From NCBI RefSeq assembly GCF_018882295.1, contig NZ_JACVOR010000001.1:558001-622000 (forward strand): a DNA stretch of 64,000 nt, given 5' to 3'. The translations under genes and the position numbers were made by a program. How positions within the stretch are numbered: the stretch's first letter is position 1; each line of letters begins with the position of its first letter. Positions 9,912 through 19,001 of the stretch are shown piece after piece. Source of the DNA: Polynucleobacter sp. 80A-SIGWE (lineage in GTDB: Bacteria; Pseudomonadota; Gammaproteobacteria; Burkholderiales; Burkholderiaceae). The notes beneath the pieces are model-generated. The model was given only the letters and a program-made list of their open reading frames with translations. It searched no databases and was not told where the DNA came from.

Positions 9912-11003
9912 TTATAAGGTGTATTGATTTGGATCGGGTCTTTGCAAAATCGATTGCAACCATTCTGCCAATGTATTTGAAATCTCTAAACTCATCGGAA
10001 CTACCCAAATGCGTTCATCTTGTATTGAGGTGCATTTTACGGCATCCTTTTCCGTAATCAGGATGCACTCAGCATGGATGGCAGAGAAAAATTCCGGGGT
10101 GTAGCTGGCGTGATCTGCCAAACCAATGCCTTTACCTGCAATTCCCTGCTTCAGTAAGTCATTAAAAAAGCGTTGTGGATTACCAATTGCAGCGACAGCG
10201 GTAATCTTGTTTGGAAGATAGGTATCTGCAATGGAAGATAGGGATTGTGTATTGCTGGGATTATTTAATTGATAGGGTGTGCCTAGTTGACTGCTTAGCG
10301 TGAAAGCGCGTCGCCCTAAAAAATATTCATCAATGTGATTGGAGGGCGATATAGCCCCAGTCATTAAAGTGGCATCTCTCTCTCGCAGTGCGGGTTCGCG
10401 TAAAGGGCCAGCAGGCAGCAAGAAGCCATTACCTTCGCCTCGTTGATCACGCACTACAAATTCAATATCACGACCACCTTCGCGAGCAGGCCAACGTAGC
10501 AGGCTTCGATGCTGTAAGCCGTCGTCACTAATGATGACGTTCACCGAGGAATCCTGTGTTAGCAAAGACTGAATGCTCAGGGTTCGTTTGGGGTGGACCC
10601 AAATCGGAAACTGATTGTCTGTCCGCTTGGCAATCAAGACAGGCTCATCACCAACTTCTGCTGGATTGGAATCACTTTTTACTTGGCTGGGTGCGCTTAA
10701 TGCAGATGCGCCATAACCCCTACTAATAATTCCAGGCTTCCAACCCATGCGTGCGAGTTGCTCAGCTAAGGCAATGACGATCGGAGTTTTACCAGTCCCA
10801 CCAACGCGGATATTGCCAACAATGATGATTGGCACTGACGCTGGTTTGCGTCTCCCTAAGTTCAAATCATTTGCCAAATCTAAGACTTCATTTACCCAAC
10901 CGTAAATCTTAGATAAAGGCCAGAGGATGAGACTAGTTGGCCCACGCCTTTCCCAAAACCGGGGAGCCTTATTTAAGAAAGAAGATTTTTTTGGCGATGA
11001 CAT
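9912..11003 (-). CDS. lpxK: Tetraacyldisaccharide 4'-kinase LpxK
   Basis: It phosphorylates the 4' position of the lipid A disaccharide at the inner membrane. The 363 residues include an N-terminal hydrophobic/amphipathic segment (about residues 18-40) that seats the enzyme on the membrane. The Walker A variant IIVGNIRVGGTGKTP and a downstream RGYG and VGDEPVLIA region match the family. The DDGLQH motif with catalytic Asp lies near residue 160. It lies between exbD and the Trm112-like gene. Confidence 0.95.
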   Translation of the reverse strand: MSSPKKSSFLNKAPRFWERRGPTSLILWPLSKIYGWVNEVLDLANDLNLGRRKPASVPIIIVGNIRVGGTGKTPIVIALAEQLARMGWKPGIISRGYGASALSAPSQVKSDSNPAEVGDEPVLIAKRTDNQFPIWVHPKRTLSIQSLLTQDSSVNVIISDDGLQHRSLLRWPAREGGRDIEFVVRDQRGEGNGFLLPAGPLREPALRERDATLMTGAISPSNHIDEYFLGRRAFTLSSQLGTPYQLNNPSNTQSLSSIADTYLPNKITAVAAIGNPQRFFNDLLKQGIAGKGIGLADHASYTPEFFSAIHAECILITEKDAVKCTSIQDERIWVVPMSLEISNTLAEWLQSILQRPDPNQYTL

Positions 11004-11044
11004 TAAAGGCGACTTGTTTTGCTCAATGCTTCTAGTGTGTTGGA

Positions 11045-11491
11045 TTATTTCTTGGTAGTTTGACTGCTAAATACGATATTAGCTAGGTTGGCATCACGCG
11101 CTGCCTCTAAAGCGCTCATAACTGCCTGGTGAGGGGCTTTGGCATCCGCATCAATATTGACTTGGATGGTATTGTCTTTGTTAAGTGCATTGAGGCTATT
11201 ACTCAGCTGGCTACGGTCAGTCACTTTGCCGTTAATCGCAAAGCGTCCATCTCGACTGACTGCAATATGAATTTGCTTCACCTCCGACTGACTTGCTGCG
11301 CCATTGGCAGTCGGCAGGGTGATGGCTAACTCTTGGTAGCGGGTAAATGTAGTGGAGATCATCAGAAAGATCAGTACTACTAACAGCACATCAATAAAGG
11401 GAATGAGGTTGATCTCAGGCTCTACCGAAGCTGTGTGCATTCCTAATGAAAATTGGCCTCGATGTTGGAGTTTATTTTCTAGCCAACTCAT
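11045..11491 (-). CDS. exbD: ExbD-family biopolymer transporter (second copy)
   Basis: A motor partner of ExbB. It has 148 residues, one membrane helix (about 27-46, in LIPFIDVLLVVLIFLMIST) with the proton-carrying Asp, and a periplasmic ExbD domain. It overlaps the upstream exbB by four bases, so is translationally coupled. Location next to lpxK is typical for Burkholderiales. No TonB gene is visible nearby. The pair could energise TonB or an unrelated envelope process; the location with lipid A genes has led to suggestions of a link with outer-membrane biogenesis, which I cannot test here. Confidence 0.9.
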   Translation of the reverse strand: MSWLENKLQHRGQFSLGMHTASVEPEINLIPFIDVLLVVLIFLMISTTFTRYQELAITLPTANGAASQSEVKQIHIAVSRDGRFAINGKVTDRSQLSNSLNALNKDNTIQVNIDADAKAPHQAVMSALEAARDANLANIVFSSQTTKK

Positions 11492-12114
11492 TTTGTATCC
11501 GCAGAATGTGGATAGAGTTTTTTAAATAATTGACGAGTAAATTCTTCACACTCATGTTGGCGTTGATTGGCCATCGCACGCAGACCGCGCCATGCGGCCA
11601 AAGCAGGAATGGCAATTAGTAAACCAAAAGCTGTGTTGTACAGAGCAATAGAGATGCCATGCGCTAATTGTTGAGGGCTGCCGACACCTTGACTGCCAAA
11701 GATTTCAATCATGCCGACAACAGTGCCAAAGAGTCCTAAGAGGGGTGCAATGGTCGCAATGGTTGCCAAGACGCCAAGATAACGCTCTAGCTTTAGCCAA
11801 GTTGATTGAGCGCTGGCCTGTAATTCTTCTAGGGCGGAGTCTGCAGAGCTGCCAGAGGCTTTTTCATGAAGGATGCAGGCAAAGAGGCTGCCTACAGGAG
11901 AAAGTTGGCTGAGAGCGCTAATTTCGGGTTCTGAGACTGTTTTTTTCTGGGAAATGTCGTTGGCTAGGCCAAATACCGTTTCCAGGCTATCTTTCGGGAA
12001 TATGTGAATTTGGCGCAAATACCAAGCGCGCTCAATGACAATAGCGAGACCAATTATGGAGATGAGAAGTAGGGGCCAGATAGGCCAACCAGCAGACAGT
12101 AAGATTGAGTACAT
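11488..12114 (-). CDS. exbB: MotA/TolQ/ExbB proton channel (second copy)
   Basis: A membrane proton channel paired with the following exbD. Its 208 residues have three helices (about 8-28, 108-135 and 152-175) and the signature LGVLATIATIAPLLGLFGTVVGMIEIF and GIAYNTAFGLLIAIPA-like segment. It is the first gene of the minus-strand exbB-exbD-lpxK-Trm112-kdsB block. The promoter should lie in the 314-base gap upstream (12115-12428). Confidence 0.9.
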   Translation of the reverse strand: MYSILLSAGWPIWPLLLISIIGLAIVIERAWYLRQIHIFPKDSLETVFGLANDISQKKTVSEPEISALSQLSPVGSLFACILHEKASGSSADSALEELQASAQSTWLKLERYLGVLATIATIAPLLGLFGTVVGMIEIFGSQGVGSPQQLAHGISIALYNTAFGLLIAIPALAAWRGLRAMANQRQHECEEFTRQLFKKLYPHSADTK

Positions 12115-12428
12115 AAGCTCAGTACTTTAGCTGAATTAAAAATGGGTTTTCACAAAGGCATTCTGTGGATAACTCTGTGCAAAACTTTTCAGAAAATGTG
12201 TTGTAAGTCCTTGATTGATGGTGAAGACAGTCTATTTTGTAGGATTTAGTCTAAGATAGAGCTTAATAATTCATGATATAAATCAATAGGTTGCAGATTA
12301 TCTGTTGGTTTTATGAGACGTTTTGGGTCAGTAATCACTTACTTATAAGGCTTAGACTAAGGGCGTATAAGCTTCTGTGGATATTTATTGGCCGCAAGAC
12401 CTAATGCTTGTGTAGAAAAAGAGAAAAA
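12115..12428. other. Divergent intergenic region exbB/xseA, with a DnaA-box match
   Basis: About 314 bases without a gene. It must hold the divergent promoters for exbB and xseA, but no promoter stands out with confidence. TGTGGATAA at 12164-12172 is an exact DnaA-box nonamer (TTATCCACA on the minus strand). A one-mismatch copy, TGTGGATAT, is at 12376-12384 in the same orientation. A related pair, AGTCTAAG and AGACTAAG, occurs near 12248 and 12353. Two boxes 212 bases apart are not an origin. Confidence 0.5.
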
Positions 12429-13643
12429 ATGTCCGAAATATCAAGGGAAATCCTCAGTGTTGGCGATCTAAACCGCGCCATTGCTAGCTCTTTGGAGGAG
12501 CGCTTCGATACCGTTTGGGTGAGCGGGGAGATTTCCAATTTCAAGGCATATGATAGTGGCCACTGGTATTTCTCCTTAAAGGATGAAGAGGGGCAGATTC
12601 GCTGCGTGATGTTCCGCGGCCGCAATGGACAAGTCGGATTTATGCCTCAATCTGGAGATTTGGTGGAAGTTGCTGCCAATCTTGGTTTTTATGTTCCGCG
12701 TGGGGACATTCAGCTGACAGTGCAAAGCATGCGCCGTGCTGGCATGGGTGGTCTATATGAAGCCTTTTTAAAGCTGAAAGCGAAACTCGCCAAAGAGGGC
12801 TTATTTGATGCTGAGAATAAGCGCACCATTCCAAGTCATCCGAGAGCAATTGGCATTGTTACTTCACCGCAAGCGGCAGCTCTAAAGGATGTCTTAAGTA
12901 CGCTTGCAAGAAGAGCGCCGCATATACCGATTGTGATTTACCCAACATTGGTCCAAGGACCTGATGCGCCCGCTGGAATTATTTCCTCACTCAAGGCTGC
13001 TGAAAAAGAAAATGCTGTTGATGTGATTTTGTTGGTACGTGGTGGTGGCAGTATTGAAGACCTTTGGGCATTTAATGATGAGCAACTTGCTTACGCAATT
13101 GCACAATCACCCATCCCAATCGTGAGTGGGGTTGGGCATGAGACTGATGTCACGATCGCCGACTTTGTTGCTGACTTGCGTGCACCCACTCCTACGGGCG
13201 CAGCAGAATTAGCGGCACCACGACGCGATCAAATGTTGCAAGAGTTAGATGCCATCATGCAAGCATTACTGCAAAGAGTTAGTCAGCGAGTAGAGCGCGA
13301 AGCACAAACCTTGGATCAACTAGCCTTGCGTCTCAGCCATGCTTTGCCTAATCCCGATCGCATGCGTGAGCAAATTGGTGGTTGGCAGAAGCGACTGAAT
13401 CAAGCATGGTTGGTTAGGGTTGGGAACTGGAAACGTGACCAAGGCCACTTCCAGTCGCAACTTGAAATGCTCAACCCACAAAGAACTTTAGAGCGGGGCT
13501 ATGCGGTCATCCTGAGTAAGGAAGAGCACGCGATGCATGCGGTGCGTAATCCAAATGAGCTCAATACAGAGAATGCGTTTCAGGTGCGCTTGGCTGAAGG
13601 CCAAGTAGAGGTTGAGTTTGCTAAGGTTGAATTGCCGAAATAA
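12429..13643 (+). CDS. xseA: Exodeoxyribonuclease VII large subunit
   Basis: Catalytic subunit of the single-strand exonuclease VII. It has 404 residues: an N-terminal OB-fold (about 8-105, with VSGEISNFKAYDSGHWYFSL), then the catalytic domain with GVGHETDVTIADFVADLRAPTP and a long coiled-coil C-terminal part. A TTG at 12408 would add seven residues, but the ATG at 12429 begins the conserved MSEISREILSVGDLN and is preferred. The small subunit xseB is not in the window. It converges with murB, leaving only two bases between stop codons. Confidence 0.95.
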   Translation: MSEISREILSVGDLNRAIASSLEERFDTVWVSGEISNFKAYDSGHWYFSLKDEEGQIRCVMFRGRNGQVGFMPQSGDLVEVAANLGFYVPRGDIQLTVQSMRRAGMGGLYEAFLKLKAKLAKEGLFDAENKRTIPSHPRAIGIVTSPQAAALKDVLSTLARRAPHIPIVIYPTLVQGPDAPAGIISSLKAAEKENAVDVILLVRGGGSIEDLWAFNDEQLAYAIAQSPIPIVSGVGHETDVTIADFVADLRAPTPTGAAELAAPRRDQMLQELDAIMQALLQRVSQRVEREAQTLDQLALRLSHALPNPDRMREQIGGWQKRLNQAWLVRVGNWKRDQGHFQSQLEMLNPQRTLERGYAVILSKEEHAMHAVRNPNELNTENAFQVRLAEGQVEVEFAKVELPK

Positions 13644-13645
13644 AG

Positions 13646-14686
13646 CTACAGAATATTTGGCTCAATCTCAAGTTGTACGCCGAACTTACTTAATACGTCT
13701 TCTTGAATATTTTTTGCTAAACCGAGGATATCTGTCGATGTCCCGTCACCATGATTCACTAGTACTAGCGCTTGTTTTTCATAAACGCCAACAGGGCCAA
13801 TGCGCTTGCCCTTAAAGCCGCATTGATCGATGAGCCAGCCTGCGGCTAGTTTGCGCATGCCAGGAGTATCGGGATAAGAAACCAGGTTCGGAAATTTCTG
13901 AATCAATTGCTCGCATTGTTCGGTGCTGACAATCGGGTTCTGGAAAAAACTCCCAGCATTGCCAATGACCTTAGGGTCTGGCAATTTCTTAGACCGGATA
14001 GCGCACACCGCATCAAAAATTTGCTTTGCATTTGGACTGGAGTTTGGCTCAGAAAATTGTTTTGCTAGATCGGCGTAGTGCAATCGTGCCTGCCAAAATT
14101 TGGGGATTTTAAATACGACCTTTGTCACGATAAATCGATTGGGATGTTGCTTGAAGTAGCTATCGCGATAAGCAAACTGGCATGCCTCTTGCGGGAGAGT
14201 GACAAAGGCATGGGCCGCAGAATCAAATGCCTCGATGCTGTCGATATATTCCCCGACTTCAACGCCGTATGCCCCAATGTTCTGAATCGGTGCTGCGCCA
14301 ACTGTTCCCGGAATTAAGGCAAGGTTTTCCAGGCCTAGCAAGTTTTTCTCCAGAGTCCAGGAAACCAATTCATGCCAATTAACGCCAGCACCTACTGAGA
14401 GCCAGGTATTGCTGTCATCCGATTTAATAAGCTCTTGACCGAGAATATTAATGAGCAGTGTTGCTCCAGGCAAAGACTCCGGAAGAATCACATTGCTTCC
14501 GCCGCCTAATACACGCCAACCAAGTTTTTTATCCCCAAGCTCTTTCATGAGGGTTGGTAGCTGATCCGCGGATGTGATCTCGTATGCCAATTCCGCCGTG
14601 GAATCTAGGCCAAAGCTATTCCGGTGCTTGAGTCCCAGATTGGGGGTCAATTTTGCTGGATTGGGCGCATTTTTTGCGAAGTTCAT
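13646..14686 (-). CDS. murB: UDP-N-acetylenolpyruvoylglucosamine reductase
   Basis: An FAD enzyme that reduces the enolpyruvyl group to give UDP-MurNAc in peptidoglycan synthesis. It has 346 residues, with FAD-binding segments WRVLGGGSNVILPE and LALIPGTVGAAPIQNIGAYG, catalytic-Ser motif NAGSFFQNP, and ends with the conserved LEIEPNI. This is the long type I MurB. It stands alone on the minus strand, convergent with xseA and divergent from yajQ across 117 bases. Confidence 0.96.
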   Translation of the reverse strand: MNFAKNAPNPAKLTPNLGLKHRNSFGLDSTAELAYEITSADQLPTLMKELGDKKLGWRVLGGGSNVILPESLPGATLLINILGQELIKSDDSNTWLSVGAGVNWHELVSWTLEKNLLGLENLALIPGTVGAAPIQNIGAYGVEVGEYIDSIEAFDSAAHAFVTLPQEACQFAYRDSYFKQHPNRFIVTKVVFKIPKFWQARLHYADLAKQFSEPNSSPNAKQIFDAVCAIRSKKLPDPKVIGNAGSFFQNPIVSTEQCEQLIQKFPNLVSYPDTPGMRKLAAGWLIDQCGFKGKRIGPVGVYEKQALVLVNHGDGTSTDILGLAKNIQEDVLSKFGVQLEIEPNIL

Positions 14687-14803
14687 GCCACAATCTTATT
14701 CGTGTTCGAGTTTCTGTTCGTAATTTATGAAAAAACTTGAAAAGTAACAATGCAATGATTGAATTTGCAGAATTGATTACCCAGATTATTTAAGGAGTTT
14801 GAG

Positions 14804-15289
14804 ATGCCCTCATTTGACGTAGTGTGTGAGCCCGACATGATTGAGTTGAAAAACGCAATCGAGCAATCCAATAAAGAAATTACCAATCGTTTTGATTTCA
14901 AAGGCTCCGATAGCCGAGTGGAGCAAAAGGATGAGACTTTGATCTTGTTTGGTGATGACGACTTTAAGTTGGGTCAGGTTCGTGATGTTCTCTACGGCAA
15001 GATGGCTAAACGTAATGTGGACGTTCGCTACCTCAAAGACGACAAAAAAGAGACTATTGGTAGCGATAAGCGCAAGCAAACCATGAAGATCCAAAAGGGG
15101 ATTACTTCAGAGTTGGCTAAAAAAGTAGTACGTATCATCAAAGACAGCAAGATCAAAGTGCAAGCCAGTATTCAGGGTGATGCTGTACGTGTAACAGGTA
15201 CAAAGCGCGATGATTTGCAAGAGACTATGGCATTGCTTAAGAAAGAAGTCAGCGAGGCTCCATTAGGCTTTAACAACTTCCGTGACTAA
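14804..15289 (+). CDS. yajQ: YajQ family cyclic-di-GMP/nucleotide-binding protein
   Basis: A 161-residue protein with two ferredoxin-like folds, beginning [20 protein letters not shown], the family hallmark, and including [13 protein letters not shown]. YajQ proteins bind nucleotides and in some bacteria c-di-GMP, acting as co-regulators; the role here is unknown. A Shine-Dalgarno AAGGAG at about 14791 precedes the ATG. It overlaps xerD by eight bases. Confidence 0.93.
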   Translation: MPSFDVVCEPDMIELKNAIEQSNKEITNRFDFKGSDSRVEQKDETLILFGDDDFKLGQVRDVLYGKMAKRNVDVRYLKDDKKETIGSDKRKQTMKIQKGITSELAKKVVRIIKDSKIKVQASIQGDAVRVTGTKRDDLQETMALLKKEVSEAPLGFNNFRD

Positions 15290-16208
15290 TGTAGTTGTGC
15301 CAGCAATCCACCCGGCAAGCCAAGAGGCCATTGAGCGCTTCTGTGATGCTTGTTGGTTGGAGGATGGCTTGGCGCAAAATAGTTTGTCTGCCTACCGCCG
15401 AGATCTATTGCTCTTGGCTCAGTGGCTTCAAAAAGATTCGGGCACCGATCTCTATGGTGTCACTGAAAAAGATCTCACTGCATATATTGCGCATCGCCGG
15501 GCTGATAAGGCAACTACCGCTAATCGTCGGCTAACTGTATTCAAACGCTTTTATCGTCATGCTCTGCGCATGAACTTAGTTAAAAGTGACCCCTGCATTG
15601 GTTTGCGTGCGGCTAAGCAAGCGTTGCGTTTCCCGAAGACATTGAGTGAAGATCAGATCACTGCTTTACTCAATGCTCCTGATGTGGAGACTACGCTTGG
15701 ATTGCGTGATCGCACTATGTTGGAATTGATGTACGCCAGCGGCTTGCGTGTCTCTGAAATCGTTTCCTTAAAGACAGTTGCCTTGGGATTAAACGAAGGT
15801 GTTATTAGGGTGGTCAATGGTAAAGGCGGTAAAGAGCGATTAGTGCCATTTGGCGGTGAAGCTGGTCAGTGGTTGCGTCGCTATTTGGCTGATGCCAGAA
15901 CGCCATTGCTGGAAGGTAAGACTTCGGATGCGGTATTTGTTGGGCGTCATACAGGAACTGGTTTAACTCGCCAGGCGTTTTGGGCCTTGATCAAGCGCTA
16001 CGCCACGATTGCCAATATCCCGGTTGCCTTATCTCCACATACCTTACGTCATGCTTTTGCTACGCATTTACTTAACCATGGGGCTGATTTAAGGGTGGTG
16101 CAGCTCCTGTTGGGCCATGCTGATATCTCAACTACCCAGATTTATACCCACGTCGCTAGAGAGCGCCTGAAGTCAATCCATCAGCAACACCATCCTAGAG
16201 GCACATAA
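15282..16208 (+). CDS. xerD: Tyrosine recombinase XerD
   Basis: It resolves chromosome dimers at dif together with XerC. It has 308 residues: an N-terminal SAM-like core-binding domain (about 15-105) and a catalytic domain (about 120-300). All catalytic residues are visible: R156 (ASGLRVSEI), K181 (NGKGGKERL), H253 and R256 (HTLRH), H279 ([10 protein letters not shown]) and Y288 (QIYTH). The start is GTG at 15282, overlapping the yajQ stop. It is intact, in contrast to the decayed integrase at 42.3-43.0 kb. Confidence 0.94.
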   Translation: MTNVVVPAIHPASQEAIERFCDACWLEDGLAQNSLSAYRRDLLLLAQWLQKDSGTDLYGVTEKDLTAYIAHRRADKATTANRRLTVFKRFYRHALRMNLVKSDPCIGLRAAKQALRFPKTLSEDQITALLNAPDVETTLGLRDRTMLELMYASGLRVSEIVSLKTVALGLNEGVIRVVNGKGGKERLVPFGGEAGQWLRRYLADARTPLLEGKTSDAVFVGRHTGTGLTRQAFWALIKRYATIANIPVALSPHTLRHAFATHLLNHGADLRVVQLLLGHADISTTQIYTHVARERLKSIHQQHHPRGT

Positions 16209-16262
16209 AGCTTGCCTATCTAAGCAATCATCAAGAATGTAATAAGTGTTTAAGATATCCCT

Positions 16263-16898
16263 ATGAATTTAACTTTAGATCTTTTGCTGATTCCAGTTGC
16301 CTATCTGATTGGATCCATCTCTTTTGCGGTAGTAGTTAGTAAGTGCATGCGTTTGCCTGATCCCCATTCCTATGGTTCTGGCAATCCAGGTGCTACCAAT
16401 GTTCTTAGAACTGGTAACAAGCTTGCAGCTGTACTGACTTTGATTGGTGATGCCTTAAAGGGCTATCTTGCAGTCATGTTGGCGAGAGTATTGCTCGGCG
16501 ATGAATCTTTGACATCAACACTCAATTCTTGGTTGTTATGTGGAGTCGTCATCGCCGTATTCTTGGGACACTTATTTCCAATCTTCCATGGCTTTAAAGG
16601 CGGCAAGGGTGTTGCTACTGCCTGCGGAATTTTGTTTGGTATTAATTGGATTTTAGGTGCAGCAACCTTAGGTACCTGGATCATTGTGGCGATGTTTATG
16701 CGCTACTCATCCCTAGCAGCTTTAGCAGCTGCTGTTTTTGGCCCGGTCTATTTTGTTTTCTTGTTTGGTTTCCAGCCTATGAGTATTGCTTTGCTGGTTG
16801 TATGCTTTCTACTAATTTGGCGTCATCGCAGTAATATCCAAAATCTCATGAATGGTACTGAATCACGCATCGGTTCAAAGAAAAAAGGTCAATCATGA
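16263..16898 (+). CDS. plsY: Glycerol-3-phosphate acyltransferase PlsY
   Basis: A membrane enzyme that transfers acyl from acyl-phosphate to glycerol-3-phosphate, the first step of phospholipid synthesis. It has 211 residues and about five membrane helices, with the three family loops visible: [37 protein letters not shown] and [14 protein letters not shown], in order and with normal spacing. It overlaps the next gene by four bases. Confidence 0.93.
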   Translation: MNLTLDLLLIPVAYLIGSISFAVVVSKCMRLPDPHSYGSGNPGATNVLRTGNKLAAVLTLIGDALKGYLAVMLARVLLGDESLTSTLNSWLLCGVVIAVFLGHLFPIFHGFKGGKGVATACGILFGINWILGAATLGTWIIVAMFMRYSSLAALAAAVFGPVYFVFLFGFQPMSIALLVVCFLLIWRHRSNIQNLMNGTESRIGSKKKGQS

Positions 16899-17266
16899 CT
16901 ATTGCTTATTGGTGTGTGCTGTTTATGGGATTGTTTCCCTATATGGCAGCAGGTATCGCTAAAAAAGGTTTTGAGGGTTATGACAATGCTGCACCACGTC
17001 AGTGGTTAGCAAAGCAGACAGGATTTCGGGCGCGTGCCAATGCAGCGCAAGCCAACCTTTTTGAATCTCTTCCATTCTTTTTCGCTGCCGTGATCATTGC
17101 ATCAATAGCCAATGCACCGCAAGCTAGAGTTGATCTGCTGGCAATTGGATTTGTTGTGGCGCGCATTGCCTATCTTGTTTGCTATGTAGTTAATTGGCCA
17201 ACTACTCGTTCTATTGTGTGGCTGACCGGTTTAGCTTGCGTGGTAGCAATCTTCTTCCAGATTTAA
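16895..17266 (+). CDS. MAPEG family membrane protein
   Basis: 123 residues with about four hydrophobic helices and the central [19 protein letters not shown] stretch typical of bacterial MAPEG (membrane-associated eicosanoid and glutathione metabolism) proteins. Bacterial members may have glutathione transferase or peroxidase activity, but the substrate is not predictable. The start ATG overlaps the plsY stop (ATGA), indicating translational coupling. Confidence 0.8.
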   Translation: MTIAYWCVLFMGLFPYMAAGIAKKGFEGYDNAAPRQWLAKQTGFRARANAAQANLFESLPFFFAAVIIASIANAPQARVDLLAIGFVVARIAYLVCYVVNWPTTRSIVWLTGLACVVAIFFQI

Positions 17267-17312
17267 AAGAAACAAAAGTAATTTACAAAATTCATCGAGA
17301 CAATAAATAGAT

Positions 17313-18104
17313 ATGCCGACTAAAAAAACTCCTACAAAGACAGCTAGCAAAGCCCCTGCTAAAAAAGTGACGAGCGCAGCACCCGCAAAGAAAACCACTA
17401 AGAAAGCCACTCCAAAAAAGAGTGATGCTGGTACGCCATTATCTGTGGTGATTCGTCGCCGTATTGAGGCTCAGAAAGCACGCTTCCATGCAAATGACAA
17501 TATCTCTAAATTCATTCAGCCGGGTGAGTTAGAAGGCTTGGTGGATGAGGTTGCTGAAAAGATGCAGGCTGTTTTAGAAAGTTTGGTAATTGACACTGAG
17601 AGTGATCACAACACCAAAAATACTAGCCAACGTGTGGCAAAGATGTTTGTTAAAGAAGTGTTCAGTGGGCGTTATATCGAACAACCAACACTGACAAAAT
17701 TCCCCAACGTTAGTCGCTTAAATGAGTTGATGATCATTGGCCCTATTACTGTTCGCAGTGCATGCTCACATCACCTTTGCCCAATCATGGGTCGTATTTG
17801 GATTGGGGTATTACCAAGCAAAGAATCTGCTCTCATTGGTTTGTCAAAGTACTCACGCTTAACGGAATGGGTCATGTGTCGCCCACAGATTCAGGAAGAA
17901 GCAGTAGTGGAGTTGGCAGATATGCTGGAGAAAAAAATTAAACCGATTGGTGTTGCAATCGTGATGGATGCAGATCACTTCTGCATGCAATGGCGCGGTG
18001 TAAAAGATCGTGATTCGAAGATGGTGAATAGCGTGATGCGTGGCGCTTTCCTGAAGGACTCTAATTTGCGTAGAGAGTTTTTATCGCTGTTAGATAAAAG
18101 ATAA
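17313..18104 (+). CDS. folE: GTP cyclohydrolase I with Lys/Ala-rich N-terminal tail
   Basis: It converts GTP to dihydroneopterin triphosphate for folate synthesis. The catalytic domain (about residues 70-262) carries the zinc and active-site motifs SACSHHLCPIMG, GLSKYSRL and HFCMQWRGVKD. The first 40-45 residues are a low-complexity run of K, A, P and T (AKK and TKK repeats) resembling histone H1-like or DNA-binding tails of Burkholderiales. This is not part of the FolE fold. An internal start without the tail is not supported by an obvious Shine-Dalgarno. Length is 263 against about 220 for standard bacterial FolE. Confidence 0.93.
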   Translation: MPTKKTPTKTASKAPAKKVTSAAPAKKTTKKATPKKSDAGTPLSVVIRRRIEAQKARFHANDNISKFIQPGELEGLVDEVAEKMQAVLESLVIDTESDHNTKNTSQRVAKMFVKEVFSGRYIEQPTLTKFPNVSRLNELMIIGPITVRSACSHHLCPIMGRIWIGVLPSKESALIGLSKYSRLTEWVMCRPQIQEEAVVELADMLEKKIKPIGVAIVMDADHFCMQWRGVKDRDSKMVNSVMRGAFLKDSNLRREFLSLLDKR

Positions 18105-18157
18105 GTAGTAAGAGATAAAAAATTCATAATGACAGCAGAAGAGATCAGGGGTTTGAG

Positions 18158-18376
18158 TTGATCCAAGCTTTACCGAAGCTCCTGGCCATCTCTTTAATGA
18201 CCGCTACTTTGTGTGCATGCTCCTTGTACCCTGACGTCAATAGCGATCCGGCCAAAAATAATAAAGCGACCTTTCAGCAGGATGCGCTTGATTGTGCTCA
18301 GTCTTACCCTGAGTCAGGTTCTGGCGTGCATGTTAAGCAGCGAATTGGTTGCATGAACATCAAAGGCTGGCATTAA
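18158..18376 (+). CDS. Small putative lipoprotein
   Basis: 72 residues with a signal (about 1-20) ending in a lipobox-like LCAC, putting a lipidated Cys near residue 21 and SLYP after it. The mature part is polar and has two further Cys (DCAQ and GCMN), which could form a disulfide. The start is TTG at 18158, preceded by AGGGG at about 8 bases. I do not recognise a family. It is small and uncertain, but the signal, lipobox and ribosome-binding site are mutually consistent. Confidence 0.55.
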   Translation: MIQALPKLLAISLMTATLCACSLYPDVNSDPAKNNKATFQQDALDCAQSYPESGSGVHVKQRIGCMNIKGWH

Positions 18377-18426
18377 TCCTCGAACCCATTCTGCAGAGCC
18401 TTGGATGTAATGCAACATTTTCTTCT

Positions 18427-18443
18427 TTGAGAATAATTCTCAA
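18427..18443. promoter_or_regulatory. Fur-box-like perfect palindrome upstream of HiPIP
   Basis: TTGAGAATAATTCTCAA is a perfect 8-1-8 palindrome and matches the 7-1-7 Fur core TGATAAT-N-ATTATCA at 12 of 14 positions. It lies 112 bases upstream of the HiPIP start. A weak promoter, TTCAAA (about 18455) and TATAGT (about 18479), spaced 18, follows. Iron-responsive control is inferred. Confidence 0.5.
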
Positions 18444-18554
18444 CAAAATATTCATTCAAATCAGTTACTTAGATTAGCTATAGTCGACTAATTTGTTCTG
18501 CTCTATGATCTACACAGATGCAAGCTTTGTTCTATCTCACCCTCTGGAGTTCAT

Positions 18555-18863
18555 ATGAAAAATAGTCGTCGCCAATTTATGATTTTGTCCGCTGCTGGTG
18601 CCTGCACCTTGGCTTTGAACGGTAAAGTTCAAGCTCAAGCAATGGTTGCTGAAACTGATCCACAAGCTGCTGCATTGGGTTATAAGGCAGATGCTTCTAA
18701 GGTAGATAAAGCTAAGTACGCTAAATATGCTGCTGGTCAACAGTGCGATAACTGCGCCCTTTACCAAGGTAAAGCCGGTTCTGCTGCCGGTGGTTGCTCA
18801 CTGTTTGCTGGTAAGCAAGTTGCTGGCAAAGGCTGGTGTTCTGCTTATGCTAAGAAGGCTTAA
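18555..18863 (+). CDS. High-potential iron-sulfur protein (HiPIP)
   Basis: A small periplasmic electron carrier with one [4Fe-4S] cluster. It has 102 residues, starting with a Tat signal (SRRQFM, RR at 5-6, then a hydrophobic stretch to about residue 28). The cluster ligands C64, C67, C81 and C95 show the family pattern CDNC, GGC, GWC. Mature part is about 75 residues, typical for HiPIP. A Fur-like palindrome lies upstream, and a hairpin terminator follows (18905-18935), so it is probably a single-gene transcript. Possible donor roles include a bc1-to-oxidase shuttle or thiosulfate-related oxidations; not decidable here. Confidence 0.9.
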   Translation: MKNSRRQFMILSAAGACTLALNGKVQAQAMVAETDPQAAALGYKADASKVDKAKYAKYAAGQQCDNCALYQGKAGSAAGGCSLFAGKQVAGKGWCSAYAKKA

Positions 18864-18904
18864 TACTTAAAGCTTCATTAGATGTAAGAAGTTAAGTTTT
18901 ATCT

Positions 18905-18935
18905 AAAGGCCGCTTAAAATAAGCGGCCTTTTTTA
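18905..18935 (+). terminator. Rho-independent terminator after HiPIP
   Basis: A 12-bp stem of AAAGGCCGCTTA (18905-18916) and TAAGCGGCCTTT (18920-18931) with loop AAA, followed by T-run. It is placed 41 bases after the HiPIP stop. Confidence 0.9.
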
Positions 18936-19001
18936 TTCCCCGGCCAGCTCTTGCGGTCAGCAACTAGAAACCCTCCAAGCGGAGACGAAGATAATGAGCA
19001 A

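Noticed and set aside
12164..12384. Replication origin at the DnaA boxes
   Set aside because: Only two boxes, no AT-rich unwinding element cluster and no dnaA, dnaN or parA nearby.
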